Assembly: GCA_947624545.1 (NCBI GenBank)
Contig: CANQKV010000005.1
Coordinates: 1 to 42,058 of the forward strand
Reading direction: 5' to 3'
DNA: 42,058 nucleotides
DNA from: an uncultured Alphaproteobacteria bacterium
Lineage (GTDB): Bacteria; Pseudomonadota; Alphaproteobacteria; CAAHEQ01; UBA3637
In this document: positions 18,201 to 28,017 of the stretch, piece after piece
How positions within the stretch are numbered: position 1 is the first letter of the stretch
Layout: the number at the start of each line of letters is the position of its first letter
Position numbers and translations under genes: made by a program
Notes under the pieces: model-generated
Database searches by the model: none
What the model was told of the DNA's origin: nothing
What the model saw: the letters and a program-made list of their open reading frames with translations, nothing else

Positions 18201-19010
18201 CTATTTCCAATAATCTTTAATCCAAGTCGCCGGTTTTAAGTGCTTATACAATTTTTTAATGCCGCGCGGGTATTTTCTGTCTGTCGGATCGGAACACCAA
18301 ATACCTTTTGAGGCGTCTTCCAAATCAGGTAACCCGTGAAAAGCAATCATTTTCAAGCCCTTAATATTCGGAATTTTCGGCGACACAAACGAACGAAGCC
18401 ACCACTTGGGCAAACAATGAAAGCGAAAACTTTTAAACCAATTATCCGGCCAAAAATTCAATTTTCCCCATTTTTCAATTACTTTACTGGATAAATATTC
18501 CTGAGATGCCGTATAAAACCGCTCAACCACCTCTTTGGGATGTTCTTCAAAATAGCGTTTAACAAAACCCAATGTGCCAACAACAAAGGAATAACAGCTC
18601 GCCTGCCCGACTTTATCCCCTTTGGAATGCCAATCGTTGATAATGTAAAACTTATTCTCTTGCGGATATTCGAAAAATTCATCCAAATTACCCACAATGA
18701 GCGAATCCAAATCGAAAAAGAACACTCTTTGCCCGTCAAGACCGCCCAAATGATCATCACACAAAGCGGCTTCTTTGCGATATGAATATTTTTTTGCCCA
18801 TTCTTCTTCACCTTTTTTCACATTCGTAAATTCCGGCAACGGATGAACAATAATATCGGGATTTAATCCTTCCGGAAGTTCGGTAAAACAATGAAAATCA
18901 ATTTTATATTTTGTATTTCGTTTAATCATGGAATAAAGTTTATTGACATCTTCGGGACCGTAATAGCTCGGACCCCATTTAATACAAATAACATGATACT
19001 TCTTATCCAT
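18201..19010 (-). CDS. Putative glycosyltransferase (GT-A-like)
   Basis: RVFFFDLDSLIVGNLDEFFEYP (DxD-like) and downstream FHGLPDLED; resembles uncharacterised glycosyltransferase-type proteins. Confidence 0.55.
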   Translation of the reverse strand: MDKKYHVICIKWGPSYYGPEDVNKLYSMIKRNTKYKIDFHCFTELPEGLNPDIIVHPLPEFTNVKKGEEEWAKKYSYRKEAALCDDHLGGLDGQRVFFFDLDSLIVGNLDEFFEYPQENKFYIINDWHSKGDKVGQASCYSFVVGTLGFVKRYFEEHPKEVVERFYTASQEYLSSKVIEKWGKLNFWPDNWFKSFRFHCLPKWWLRSFVSPKIPNIKGLKMIAFHGLPDLEDASKGIWCSDPTDRKYPRGIKKLYKHLKPATWIKDYWK

Positions 19011-19280
19011 TTCTTCAATCCTTTCATAATTTCAAATACCGATAAATATAAATGTATTATAGAAAAAATATCTGTTTTTGACAACTGTTTTTTTTAATAT
19101 AACCCGTCTTCATTGTTTGATAAACGTCTCATACAGATAAAAAGCTTTAAATTAAAGCCGCTGCTTTTGTTTGAAACGAAAAAATGCGTTATTTTTGAAT
19201 TGTTCCCTGATAATCACATAAAAAAAACGCCTGTTACCTGACAGGAGAAAACGAAAAATAATCTCATTAAAAAAAACTAT

Positions 19281-19316
19281 AAAAAAAGCGCCCTTACGTT
19301 AAGAGCGCTTTTTTAT
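19281..19316 (-). terminator. Terminator after the PpiC-type gene (possibly bidirectional)
   Basis: aaaaaagcgccctta-cgt-taagagcgctttttt hairpin next to the minus-strand stop at 19330. Confidence 0.8.
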
Positions 19317-19329
19317 TTTAAAACACGTT

Positions 19330-20484
19330 TTACTTTGCGGGTGTGTCGGCTTTTTCAGCTTTCGGAGCCGCTTCTTCTGCCGGCTTTTCAGCTTTCTGTT
19401 CCGCTTGTTTGGGCGCAACTTCGGGCTTTAAAGCTTTATCGGCAGCTTGCGTGGCAGCATCTTGCGCCGCCAACTCCTCGACGACTTCATTTTGAATTTG
19501 ATCCAAAGCTTCTTGCGAACCCGTCGATTGTGTAGCCGTTAATGTCGGCACCAACACTTTTACATCATGTTTGACTTCTTCCTGATGTAAAATATCTTGC
19601 AAATTGCGTTCGACAAACATTTGTCGCAACTGTTCCTGAACCGTTTCAAACGGCGGCAAAGGCGCAACTCGTCTGTCTTCCACCAAAACGACATGCCATC
19701 CGAACGGTGTTTTAATCGGTTTGGAAAGCTGTCCTTTCTTTAAGGCAAAAACAGCTTCACCGAATTCAGGTATCATCATATTTTTTTGGAAATAGCCCAA
19801 ATCACCGCCATTACCGTTTTCGGCATCCAGCGATTTTGTATTGGCTAACATCTTAAAATCGGCACCGGCTTCCAACTGCACCAAAATATCATTGGCTTCT
19901 TTTTCCGTTTGTACCAAAATATGGCGGGCGTGTACCTCATCGGGACGCTCCATGGTTTTTGTTTCGGCATCATATAATTCTTTTAATTTTTCAGGCGTTG
20001 CCAATTCATTAATTTTCTTTTCGAGATACGCTTTGCTGATAATGGTATCATGCGCTTCTTTCAAGGCTAATTGAACGGTCGGTTCTTTTTGCACATCGGA
20101 TTCTTGTGCCGATTTATAAATAACTTCTTTCGTTAAATATTTTTGTAATAATTGCGGATAAATCATATCAAACGGTAAATCCGTCAGTTGCGGAATCTGA
20201 TCGGCAACGGATTTAATTTGCGATAAATAAACATTTTTACCGTCAATGGTCGCGACAACCACATCATTTTTATCTTCATGGAAGTATTTTCCGAAAAGCG
20301 ATTCGCCCGTATCACGCGACATTGCCTGATAACCCAAAACACCCCATACGGCAGCGGCACCCAATAATAACACACCTGTTATAATGGTGCTTTTCTTTAA
20401 TTTACCTGTTTTATTTTCCGCTTCGACTTCAACAGTCTTATGCGTTGACATCTTGATTTGTTTTTTCTGCTTAACCATGTTCAT
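19330..20484 (-). CDS. Membrane-anchored PpiC-type (parvulin) peptidyl-prolyl isomerase
   Basis: VHARHILVQTEKEANDILVQLEAGADFKMLA...GGDLGYFQKNMMIPEFGEAVFALKKGQLSKPIKTPFGWHVVLVEDRR. Confidence 0.92.
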   Translation of the reverse strand: MNMVKQKKQIKMSTHKTVEVEAENKTGKLKKSTIITGVLLLGAAAVWGVLGYQAMSRDTGESLFGKYFHEDKNDVVVATIDGKNVYLSQIKSVADQIPQLTDLPFDMIYPQLLQKYLTKEVIYKSAQESDVQKEPTVQLALKEAHDTIISKAYLEKKINELATPEKLKELYDAETKTMERPDEVHARHILVQTEKEANDILVQLEAGADFKMLANTKSLDAENGNGGDLGYFQKNMMIPEFGEAVFALKKGQLSKPIKTPFGWHVVLVEDRRVAPLPPFETVQEQLRQMFVERNLQDILHQEEVKHDVKVLVPTLTATQSTGSQEALDQIQNEVVEELAAQDAATQAADKALKPEVAPKQAEQKAEKPAEEAAPKAEKADTPAK

Positions 20485-20627
20485 TCTCCTTCGGTTGGTT
20501 TATATGGCTAAAAGCATAATAGTTTCTTTTTTAAAAAAAAGCAATTACTTTTTTACATTCTGACAGAAGAAAATGCAAAAATTTTATTTCTTCCCGAAAA
20601 TTTTTATAAATCGGGTTTTAAAAACCG

Positions 20628-21050
20628 TTAAATACTTTCATCACGCCGCCGTCGCAAGCGTCGCGATAATTCACCGATAAAACCCTTTGCCAACGACGGA
20701 TGCAATGCCATAATCTGATATAATTTATTACCGCTGATTCGCAAGACGGTTGTTTGCTCAACGGCTTTCAAACCATACGGGATGACGGCAGGACACAACA
20801 CAGTTGTTTCACCGAAAAATTGTCGGGGACCGAATTCCGTAACGGTACCGTTATCATCTTCACATTGAATCAAACCGCTTAAAACAATAAACAAATAATG
20901 ATTTTCAAGCGTACGATTAATAATTTCTTCGCCGGATTTATAGGTTTTTTCTTCGGCGGACATAATTAAATCGGATAACGCCGATTCCGAAACACTTTCA
21001 AACAAAGCAACGTTTTTTAAAATTAAAACTTTTTCAAATGTTCCCGACAC
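20628..21050 (-). CDS. Stand-alone cyclic-nucleotide-binding (cNMP) domain protein, no HTH
   Basis: LFESVSESALSDLIMSAEEKTYKSGEEIINRTLENHYLFIVLSGLIQ...FGPRQFFGETTVL; 140 aa. Confidence 0.8.
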   Translation of the reverse strand: MSGTFEKVLILKNVALFESVSESALSDLIMSAEEKTYKSGEEIINRTLENHYLFIVLSGLIQCEDDNGTVTEFGPRQFFGETTVLCPAVIPYGLKAVEQTTVLRISGNKLYQIMALHPSLAKGFIGELSRRLRRRRDESI

Positions 21051-21059
21051 TTCTTCCTC

Positions 21060-23843
21060 CTAAAATTTCAAAAGTTTGTCAAGCGGCAGTTTAATTATTT
21101 GCGTTGGCGGCAGTGATAATAAAATACGGCGCGTTTCAACCGAATCGCCGTTTAATCTGTCCAATGCCTGAACAGCCGTTTCCAACACCAACAAATCCGT
21201 GCTGTTTAAGGCAACTTTAACGGCAGGCAATGCTTTTTTATCGTTCATTTTTTGCAAACAATACAGAGCGCTTGCCGTTATCCACGCCGGAAAAGCAAAC
21301 TTGGGCGACAAAATCAACTCCGACACATCATGCAGTGCCTCTTTTTTGGCAACTGCCGGCAAAACAATTTCCTTTTTATGCAAAAAGGGAAATTTTGCCG
21401 TTTCCGCCACCGTTTGATATAAATCACGCGGCAACATATCCTGTATAACACCCAATGCCGGCGGATAAGATTCATATTCATCGGATAATAAAACACGAAC
21501 GGCTTTTTGAAACATCGGTGCTTGTTTCAACAGCAGTAATTCATAAAAAATAAGTTTTCGTGCAGCCGCCGCTTCCTCACTCATGGCACGCGTTAAAAAC
21601 AAAAAAGCATCTTGCGCCGATGATGCCGGCGATTGCTTATATTTTTCAACAAAATGATTTAAAAACCCGATTCGTTCGGCATCTTGCAAAATACAGGTTT
21701 TTAAAAACGAATATTTATCTTTTCCGTGCCAAAAAAGACCGCTGTCAATCATACTGCGAATAACACTGTTACGCAGTTTGCGATTTTCGCTCTTTAACAC
21801 ACGTAATAAAATTTGTTGACTTTCATTATCGTTTCGGCGCGCCAAAAACAAAATAAGCAACCGTTTTCTGACCAAAGAAGTCGTATCGTCAAAAATGCTT
21901 TTTTCAATGGCGGGATACGCCCGAATACCAAACCGATCCAGCGCTGTCAGGGCATTTTCCTGAAAATCAACTTCATCAAGACTATGCAAAATAATCGGCA
22001 ACGATTCGGGATGTTTGATTAATCCCGCAACCGATAATGCCTCGTTGGCAATAACGGTATTCACGCTTTTCAACAACGGCATTAAAATGCGAATTAACCC
22101 GACAGACGGTGCCTGCGCCATTACTTGCAACGCCGCCATTTTATCACTGATCATTTTGCTGTTCGCTAATTTTTGCAAGCCGTCCATTGCCAATAATGCC
22201 TCGTGCGAACCGATATTCAAAAAGCCGATCATGGCGCCTGTTTTTAAGCGTCTGTCATCTAAATAAAGGGCATATTTATTTAAAAGAATCGTATCATCTC
22301 GTGCTGCCGCGATTTGTATTAAAATTGCCAATGCCTGCGCCTGCACCGCTGCCGATTTGTCCGTATTAAACACGAATTGAACCGATGACTGATATCTTAA
22401 AAAATTTTGCGATTGAAAAATGCGTTTTAAAGCAAACAAGCGAACGGTTTCAGACGGATTTTTCAACGACTTCAACACCACTTTATAATATTCTTTTATC
22501 GGCGCACTTTCCAAAATACGCAGAAAATAAATAATTTCATCGGTTGATGAATTTTGTATTTCCTGCCGAATATAATCAATAACCCGATGAGAAGTCAACA
22601 TTAATTGACTGTCGGGCCATTCGCGCAATTTTAATAATTTTAAAACAACATCATCGTAAAAAAAGGTAATCAAAACAAGCAATACCGTTAAGAAAGCACT
22701 TAACCCCGCCAACAAACAAGCCATATAAGCCGGAACAAACACATGCGCCGTTAAAATACCTCCCAACATAAATCCGATCGGCTCAACCAGCGTTACGCGT
22801 TTTTGATGAATGCTTTGATTATCTCGTCTTAAAATAAGCGGCTTTAATAAAACAACAATATATTCCTGATAACACAGATAATGAATTAACGCAAAAGTCA
22901 GAAACGAAAGAAACGACAACACATAACTTGCCGATGAAATGGCGATACTCATTCCGACTACGGAAAGAATCATACACAATAACGCACCCGACAGCATATA
23001 AAAGGAACGCGCCCGTGCCAATAAAAGAATCAAAAAAACTTCTGCCAACCCGAAATATGTCCACCAAAGAGCCGTTTGTTTTAAAATACCGAAACCGTTG
23101 TGCGTTTCAACCAACCACATATAAAAAACAGCATTTTGCAAACAAAAAGCCGTTAACGTAAAAAATGAAAACACAAGCACGCTTCGGGTTAAACGCTTTG
23201 CCGTAAAATCCTGCGCTTCTCCGCTGAATCGGGAAAATTGTTCGGGCAAAACGGGTATCATTTGCATAAACAGATAAATACCCGTATATAATACCATTAA
23301 AAGCGCCATAGCATAATATAATAAACTGTATGCGCCGACAGGTGCCAAATATACGAACAAGCCGCCGCAAAAATAACCGCCGCTTTCTGCCGCAATTAAA
23401 AACAGGTTTTTAAGCGAGCGTCTGTCAAAAGGCACAAACCTGGTCGTTAAACTCCAAAAGACGGCGTTGATTAAATAAAAATAAGCGTATTTGACAATAA
23501 ACAAACAATCATAAACGCCGGGCAAATGATATTCCGTTGCCACAATAAGTGCGGTTAACAACAAAATAAGCGCCGTTATCAGACGAAAACCGCCGTATCC
23601 TTGATACTTAAAAAGATTTCTTGTTTTCCAGCCGACAAAAGAAAGCAAAACCGCAATAAAAATAAAATCAACACCGAAACTCAAATGTCCCGTTTTCGTT
23701 AAATAAAGCTGAACGGAACCGATATCGGCAAAAACAAGCATAACGGATTTTAAAAAGGCAAAAAATGCCAAATACATCAATAAACCGATGTTAAATGTCG
23801 GTAATTGAGAGAGACGCATAAAAAGTTTTTTAAAAAATCCCAT
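21060..23843 (-). CDS. MFS/nucleotide-translocase-like membrane domain fused to C-terminal HEAT-like repeats
   Basis: About 12 hydrophobic segments in residues 1-400, then helical repeats (VVLKSLKNPSETVRLFALKRIFQ; ILLRVLKSENRKLRNSVIRSMID). Confidence 0.7.
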   Translation of the reverse strand: MGFFKKLFMRLSQLPTFNIGLLMYLAFFAFLKSVMLVFADIGSVQLYLTKTGHLSFGVDFIFIAVLLSFVGWKTRNLFKYQGYGGFRLITALILLLTALIVATEYHLPGVYDCLFIVKYAYFYLINAVFWSLTTRFVPFDRRSLKNLFLIAAESGGYFCGGLFVYLAPVGAYSLLYYAMALLMVLYTGIYLFMQMIPVLPEQFSRFSGEAQDFTAKRLTRSVLVFSFFTLTAFCLQNAVFYMWLVETHNGFGILKQTALWWTYFGLAEVFLILLLARARSFYMLSGALLCMILSVVGMSIAISSASYVLSFLSFLTFALIHYLCYQEYIVVLLKPLILRRDNQSIHQKRVTLVEPIGFMLGGILTAHVFVPAYMACLLAGLSAFLTVLLVLITFFYDDVVLKLLKLREWPDSQLMLTSHRVIDYIRQEIQNSSTDEIIYFLRILESAPIKEYYKVVLKSLKNPSETVRLFALKRIFQSQNFLRYQSSVQFVFNTDKSAAVQAQALAILIQIAAARDDTILLNKYALYLDDRRLKTGAMIGFLNIGSHEALLAMDGLQKLANSKMISDKMAALQVMAQAPSVGLIRILMPLLKSVNTVIANEALSVAGLIKHPESLPIILHSLDEVDFQENALTALDRFGIRAYPAIEKSIFDDTTSLVRKRLLILFLARRNDNESQQILLRVLKSENRKLRNSVIRSMIDSGLFWHGKDKYSFLKTCILQDAERIGFLNHFVEKYKQSPASSAQDAFLFLTRAMSEEAAAARKLIFYELLLLKQAPMFQKAVRVLLSDEYESYPPALGVIQDMLPRDLYQTVAETAKFPFLHKKEIVLPAVAKKEALHDVSELILSPKFAFPAWITASALYCLQKMNDKKALPAVKVALNSTDLLVLETAVQALDRLNGDSVETRRILLSLPPTQIIKLPLDKLLKF

Positions 23844-23857
23844 TCAATTTTAATCCG

Positions 23858-24742
23858 CTAATTATTTCCCAATAATGCGTCAACATAGTCAGACGCCGTA
23901 AATGTATTTAAATCATCGATTTGCTCACCGACACCGATTGCATAAATCGGCAAATGAAACTGTTCCGTCAATGAAAGCAAAATACCCCCCTTTGCCGTAC
24001 CGTCCAGCTTTGTCATAACAAGCCCCGTTACCTTTGTCATTTCCGAAAAAGTTTTCACTTGCGACAAAGCGTTTTGTCCGACTGTGGCATCTAATACCAA
24101 TAAAGAAGCATGCGGTGATGAAACATCTGTTTTTTGAAGCACTCGCACGATTTTTTTTAATTCATCCATTAAATCCGTACGATTTTGAAGCCGTCCCGCC
24201 GTATCGACAAATAAAATATCATCGCCTGCCTTTCGCGCCGCCTGAACCGCATCGAAAATCAAACCGGCAGCATCTCCTTTCGGTTTTGTATAAACAGGAC
24301 AACCGAGTTTTTCGCCCCAAGCTTGCAACTGTTCGGTAGCACCTGCACGAAACGTATCTCCCGCCACAAAAGAAATTTGGTAACCCTGCCGTTGAAACAA
24401 AGCGCCCAACTTACCGATAGTTGTTGTTTTTCCGGCACCGTTCACGCCCGTCATTAACACAACAAACGGTTTTTTGCTTGTATCAATTTGAAGCGGTACG
24501 GCAACGGGTGTTAAAATCTCGATTAATTTTTCCCGAATAATACCGCGCGTTTCCGCTTCGTCTTTCGGATGACGCTCTTTCAGTAATTTGAGCAAACTTT
24601 CCGTCACCGATAAACCGACATCTGCCATAATAAGCGATTCTTCCAATGTTTCCATTGAGGAAACATCCATTTTCACACCGCTTAAAACACGCGCGGTTTT
24701 TTTAAGCCCGAATTTTAACTTCTCCAACCAACTCATTTTCAA
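23858..24742 (-). CDS. ftsY: Signal recognition particle receptor FtsY
   Basis: LMTGVNGAGKTTTIGKLGALFQRQGYQISFVAGDTFRAGATEQLQAWGEKLG; DTAGRLQNRTDLMDEL; TKLDGTAKGG. Confidence 0.97.
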   Translation of the reverse strand: MKMSWLEKLKFGLKKTARVLSGVKMDVSSMETLEESLIMADVGLSVTESLLKLLKERHPKDEAETRGIIREKLIEILTPVAVPLQIDTSKKPFVVLMTGVNGAGKTTTIGKLGALFQRQGYQISFVAGDTFRAGATEQLQAWGEKLGCPVYTKPKGDAAGLIFDAVQAARKAGDDILFVDTAGRLQNRTDLMDELKKIVRVLQKTDVSSPHASLLVLDATVGQNALSQVKTFSEMTKVTGLVMTKLDGTAKGGILLSLTEQFHLPIYAIGVGEQIDDLNTFTASDYVDALLGNN

Positions 24743-25913
24743 TCCTTTTCTTAATCAGCACCTGTTCAATTTTTCCTTCCGATTTGGAAGAGGTATGCAC
24801 TTTTAAATAATTATCCGTATAACCGCTGCCGTTTTTTTCAATCAATACCGAACGAACGGTTCCGACGGTTTGATCCAAAAGTTTCCGCTCTAATTCAAAC
24901 CCCGTTTGCCGTAACCGCGCTGCCCGTTCTTTTCGAACGCTTATTTCAACACTCGGCATTTTGGCTGCCGGTGTACCGGGACGCGCCGAATAGGGAAACA
25001 CATGCAGCTGTGTGATATTCGCTTCTTTGACAAAAGCTTCCGTTCGCAATGCCTGCTCTGTCGTTTCGGTCGGGAATCCCGTAATAAAATCGGCGCCGAA
25101 CACAATATCCGAACGTACCTGACGCAAAGTCTGACACGCCTTTAAAACCTGCTCTGCCGTATGACGACGTCCCATACGTTTTAAAATGAGATTATCGCCC
25201 GATTGCATTGATAAATGCACATGCGGCTGAATAACGGCATATGTTCCCATTAATTCAATGAATTCTTCATCAAGCGCCGTCGGATCCAGCGAACCGAAAC
25301 GCAAGCGCTTCAAACCCGTTACCTCCTCGGCAAGCAACCGCACCAATCGATGAAACCCTTGCGGATATGAAGCAATATCAACACCCGTCAACACAATTTC
25401 CGAAAAACCGTTTTCAACAAAAAGACGCGCCTGTTTCAACACTTTTTCGGGCGGCAATCCTTTGTTATGCCCGCGCGCCTGATGAACAATACAAAACGTA
25501 CACGCATGATCACACCCCTGCTGAATTTGTAAAAAAGCGCGTGTACGCCCTTCAAAATCCGTAACGGGTTGCAGGGCTTTAAAATCATATAAATCCGCAT
25601 CACCGACACAAACTTTTTCACTTGTTTCATAAGCTGCTTGCGTTAATTTTTCCCGATTGCCCAACACGCGAAAAACTTCAGGCATTGCGGCATAAACTTC
25701 CGGATTTAATTGTGCCGCACAACCGGTGACAATAATTTTTGTTTTCGGATTTTTTCGATATGCCTTGCGTATTGCCTGCCGACACTGTCGTTCGGCTTCT
25801 CCCGTAACGGCACAAGTATTAAAAACAAGAATGTCGTCACAATCAGTACCGATTTTTTCAATCAGACAAGATTCGAAAGCATTTAATCGGCAACCAAAGG
25901 TAATGACTTTCAT
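24702..25913 (-). CDS. mtaB: tRNA t6A37 methylthiotransferase (MtaB-like radical SAM)
   Basis: ITFGCRLNAFES; FNTCAVT; radical SAM QQGCDHACTFCIV; C-terminal TRAM-like region. Confidence 0.93.
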   Translation of the reverse strand: MKVITFGCRLNAFESCLIEKIGTDCDDILVFNTCAVTGEAERQCRQAIRKAYRKNPKTKIIVTGCAAQLNPEVYAAMPEVFRVLGNREKLTQAAYETSEKVCVGDADLYDFKALQPVTDFEGRTRAFLQIQQGCDHACTFCIVHQARGHNKGLPPEKVLKQARLFVENGFSEIVLTGVDIASYPQGFHRLVRLLAEEVTGLKRLRFGSLDPTALDEEFIELMGTYAVIQPHVHLSMQSGDNLILKRMGRRHTAEQVLKACQTLRQVRSDIVFGADFITGFPTETTEQALRTEAFVKEANITQLHVFPYSARPGTPAAKMPSVEISVRKERAARLRQTGFELERKLLDQTVGTVRSVLIEKNGSGYTDNYLKVHTSSKSEGKIEQVLIKKRIENELVGEVKIRA

Positions 25914-26839
25914 GAGCGTTTCTTTTTCTCAACCGAATGAAGCTTTTTGTGAAAAGAGAACCGTTTGGCGGAATCAGTTTGTTTTTTTCTTTCTTTTAAT
26001 TGTTTAAATTGTGTGATTTTCACTTTTTTGACATGACGGGAATCGGCGTCAATGACTTCAAACATTAAACCGCTCGCATGCGAAACCGTTTCACCGATTT
26101 TCGGTAATTTTCCTGCCAAATGAGAAACAAGTCCGCCAATGGTTTCCAATTCTTCTTCTTTTTCATCGGGCGTTAAAAACGCGCCGATTCGATTTTCCAA
26201 ATCAATCAGCCGAATACGCGCATCGGCTTGAATAACACTGTTACCGATTCGATGCAATACGGGTGGCGTATCAAGCGCATCGTGTTCGTCTTCAATTTCT
26301 CCGACAATTTCTTCCAACAAATCTTCCAACGTAATTAATCCGTCCGTTCCGCCGTATTCATCAACCACAACCGCCATCTGCGTTTTTTTGGCTTGCATAT
26401 CTCGCAACAAATCAAGCGCGCGCATGGATGCAGGCACAAACAACACATTGTTTGTCATAACTTCTCGAACCGTCACTTCTTCACGTTCCAATACGGCACA
26501 TAACAAGTCTTTCACATGAATAATACCGATAATATCATCAAGTGACTTTTCATAAACGGGCAACCGCGTGAACTTATCGGAAATCACAATTCTTTTAAGC
26601 TCTTCCAGTGAAGCATCGGCTTGAATACCGACAATATCAATACCGGGAATGCACACTTGACCTGCGCGAATGTCTTTGAGCTTGAATAAATTTTTAAGTA
26701 ATCCCAACTCATCGGGATCAATGAGAACTTTATCGCCTCTCTCTTCGCGTTCATCCATAATTTCTTCGATGGTTTCAATAACCTGATCTTCTTCCGGATG
26801 TTTTGTAAAAGCCGATTTAATTTTATAAAACAAATTCAT
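25910..26839 (-). CDS. CBS-domain hemolysin/CorC family protein
   Basis: IRAGQVCIPGIDIVGIQADASLEELKRIVISDKFTRLPVYEKSLDDIIGIIHVKDLL...VVDEYGGTDGLITLEDLLEEIVGEIEDEHD. Confidence 0.92.
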   Translation of the reverse strand: MNLFYKIKSAFTKHPEEDQVIETIEEIMDEREERGDKVLIDPDELGLLKNLFKLKDIRAGQVCIPGIDIVGIQADASLEELKRIVISDKFTRLPVYEKSLDDIIGIIHVKDLLCAVLEREEVTVREVMTNNVLFVPASMRALDLLRDMQAKKTQMAVVVDEYGGTDGLITLEDLLEEIVGEIEDEHDALDTPPVLHRIGNSVIQADARIRLIDLENRIGAFLTPDEKEEELETIGGLVSHLAGKLPKIGETVSHASGLMFEVIDADSRHVKKVKITQFKQLKERKKQTDSAKRFSFHKKLHSVEKKKRS

Positions 26840-27303
26840 TCCGTTTCATCCTTATAGGGATTGTCATACCCGATTTGCTTCAACATTTTAATTTCAAGCG
26901 CTTCCATTTTTTCCGCGTCTTCCGATGTTTGATGATCATATCCTTGCAAATGCAAAGCGCCATGTGTTAACAAATGCGCCAAATGAGCATCAAATGTTAT
27001 TTTTCGCTCTTTCGATTCCGCTAACAAAACTTGATAAGCGGTTACAATATCACCGGCAGCCCAAACATCTTTTTTTCCCGTGGGACAAAAACCCGATTCA
27101 AACGACAGAACATTTGTCGGACGATTTATTTGTCGATACTTTAAATTAAGCTCTTGAACGGTTTTGTTATCTGCCAACAAAACGGAAATTTCAACGGGTT
27201 TACGACTAATCCACGCATTTTGAACCACTTGTTTGCAAAACCGACTGACACCGCCGAGTCGATAATAGCGTTTGTCCTGTATGGTCACATAAACATTAAT
27301 CAT
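26836..27303 (-). CDS. ybeY: Endoribonuclease YbeY (rRNA maturation factor)
   Basis: [11 protein letters not shown]...[22 protein letters not shown]. Confidence 0.95.
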   Translation of the reverse strand: MINVYVTIQDKRYYRLGGVSRFCKQVVQNAWISRKPVEISVLLADNKTVQELNLKYRQINRPTNVLSFESGFCPTGKKDVWAAGDIVTAYQVLLAESKERKITFDAHLAHLLTHGALHLQGYDHQTSEDAEKMEALEIKMLKQIGYDNPYKDETE

Positions 27304-28001
27304 TTTTCGTCTTTTGCCTGTTCGTATGCTTTGACAATTTTTGAAACAAGCCCGTGCCGAACAACATCTTTTTCCGTAAATGTGACAAAGGCAATATCCG
27401 AAACATTTTTTAACACCCGAACGGCATCGGCAAGACCCGATTGAACACCGCGCGGCAAATCGGTTTGCGTTAAATCGCCGTTAATAATCATTCGCGAACC
27501 GACACCCAAGCGCGTTAAAAACATTTTCATTTGCATGGCGGTTGTATTTTGAGCTTCATCCAAAATGACCGCACAATGACTTAATGTGCGTCCGCGCATA
27601 TAAGCCAGCGGAGCAATTTCAATTTCGCCGCTTTCCAGTTTTTTATCAACAATATCAGCCGGCAACATATCATATAAGGCATCATATAACGGGCGTAAAT
27701 ACGGATCGATTTTTTCTTTTAAATCTCCCGGCAAAAAGCCGAGATTTTCTCCGGCTTCCACCGCCGGACGCGTTAAAATGATTCGATCAACTTTTCCTTC
27801 CAACATTTCGCTGACGGCTTTGGCAACCGCTAAAAATGTTTTACCCGTACCGGCAGGACCTAATCCGAAAACCATTTCATGCGTATTCATTGCTTCAATA
27901 AAAGCGCCCTGTGTTTGTGTACGCGGATTAATTTGCCGTTTTTTCGTTTTAAGTGTTAATGCCGATGCGGCGTAAGTTTCTTCTTGCTCAGTTGTTTCCA
28001 T
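27300..28001 (-). CDS. phoH: PhoH family ATPase
   Basis: [62 protein letters not shown]. Confidence 0.95.
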   Translation of the reverse strand: METTEQEETYAASALTLKTKKRQINPRTQTQGAFIEAMNTHEMVFGLGPAGTGKTFLAVAKAVSEMLEGKVDRIILTRPAVEAGENLGFLPGDLKEKIDPYLRPLYDALYDMLPADIVDKKLESGEIEIAPLAYMRGRTLSHCAVILDEAQNTTAMQMKMFLTRLGVGSRMIINGDLTQTDLPRGVQSGLADAVRVLKNVSDIAFVTFTEKDVVRHGLVSKIVKAYEQAKDEK

Positions 28002-28017
28002 TTTTATTTTCCTTTCA

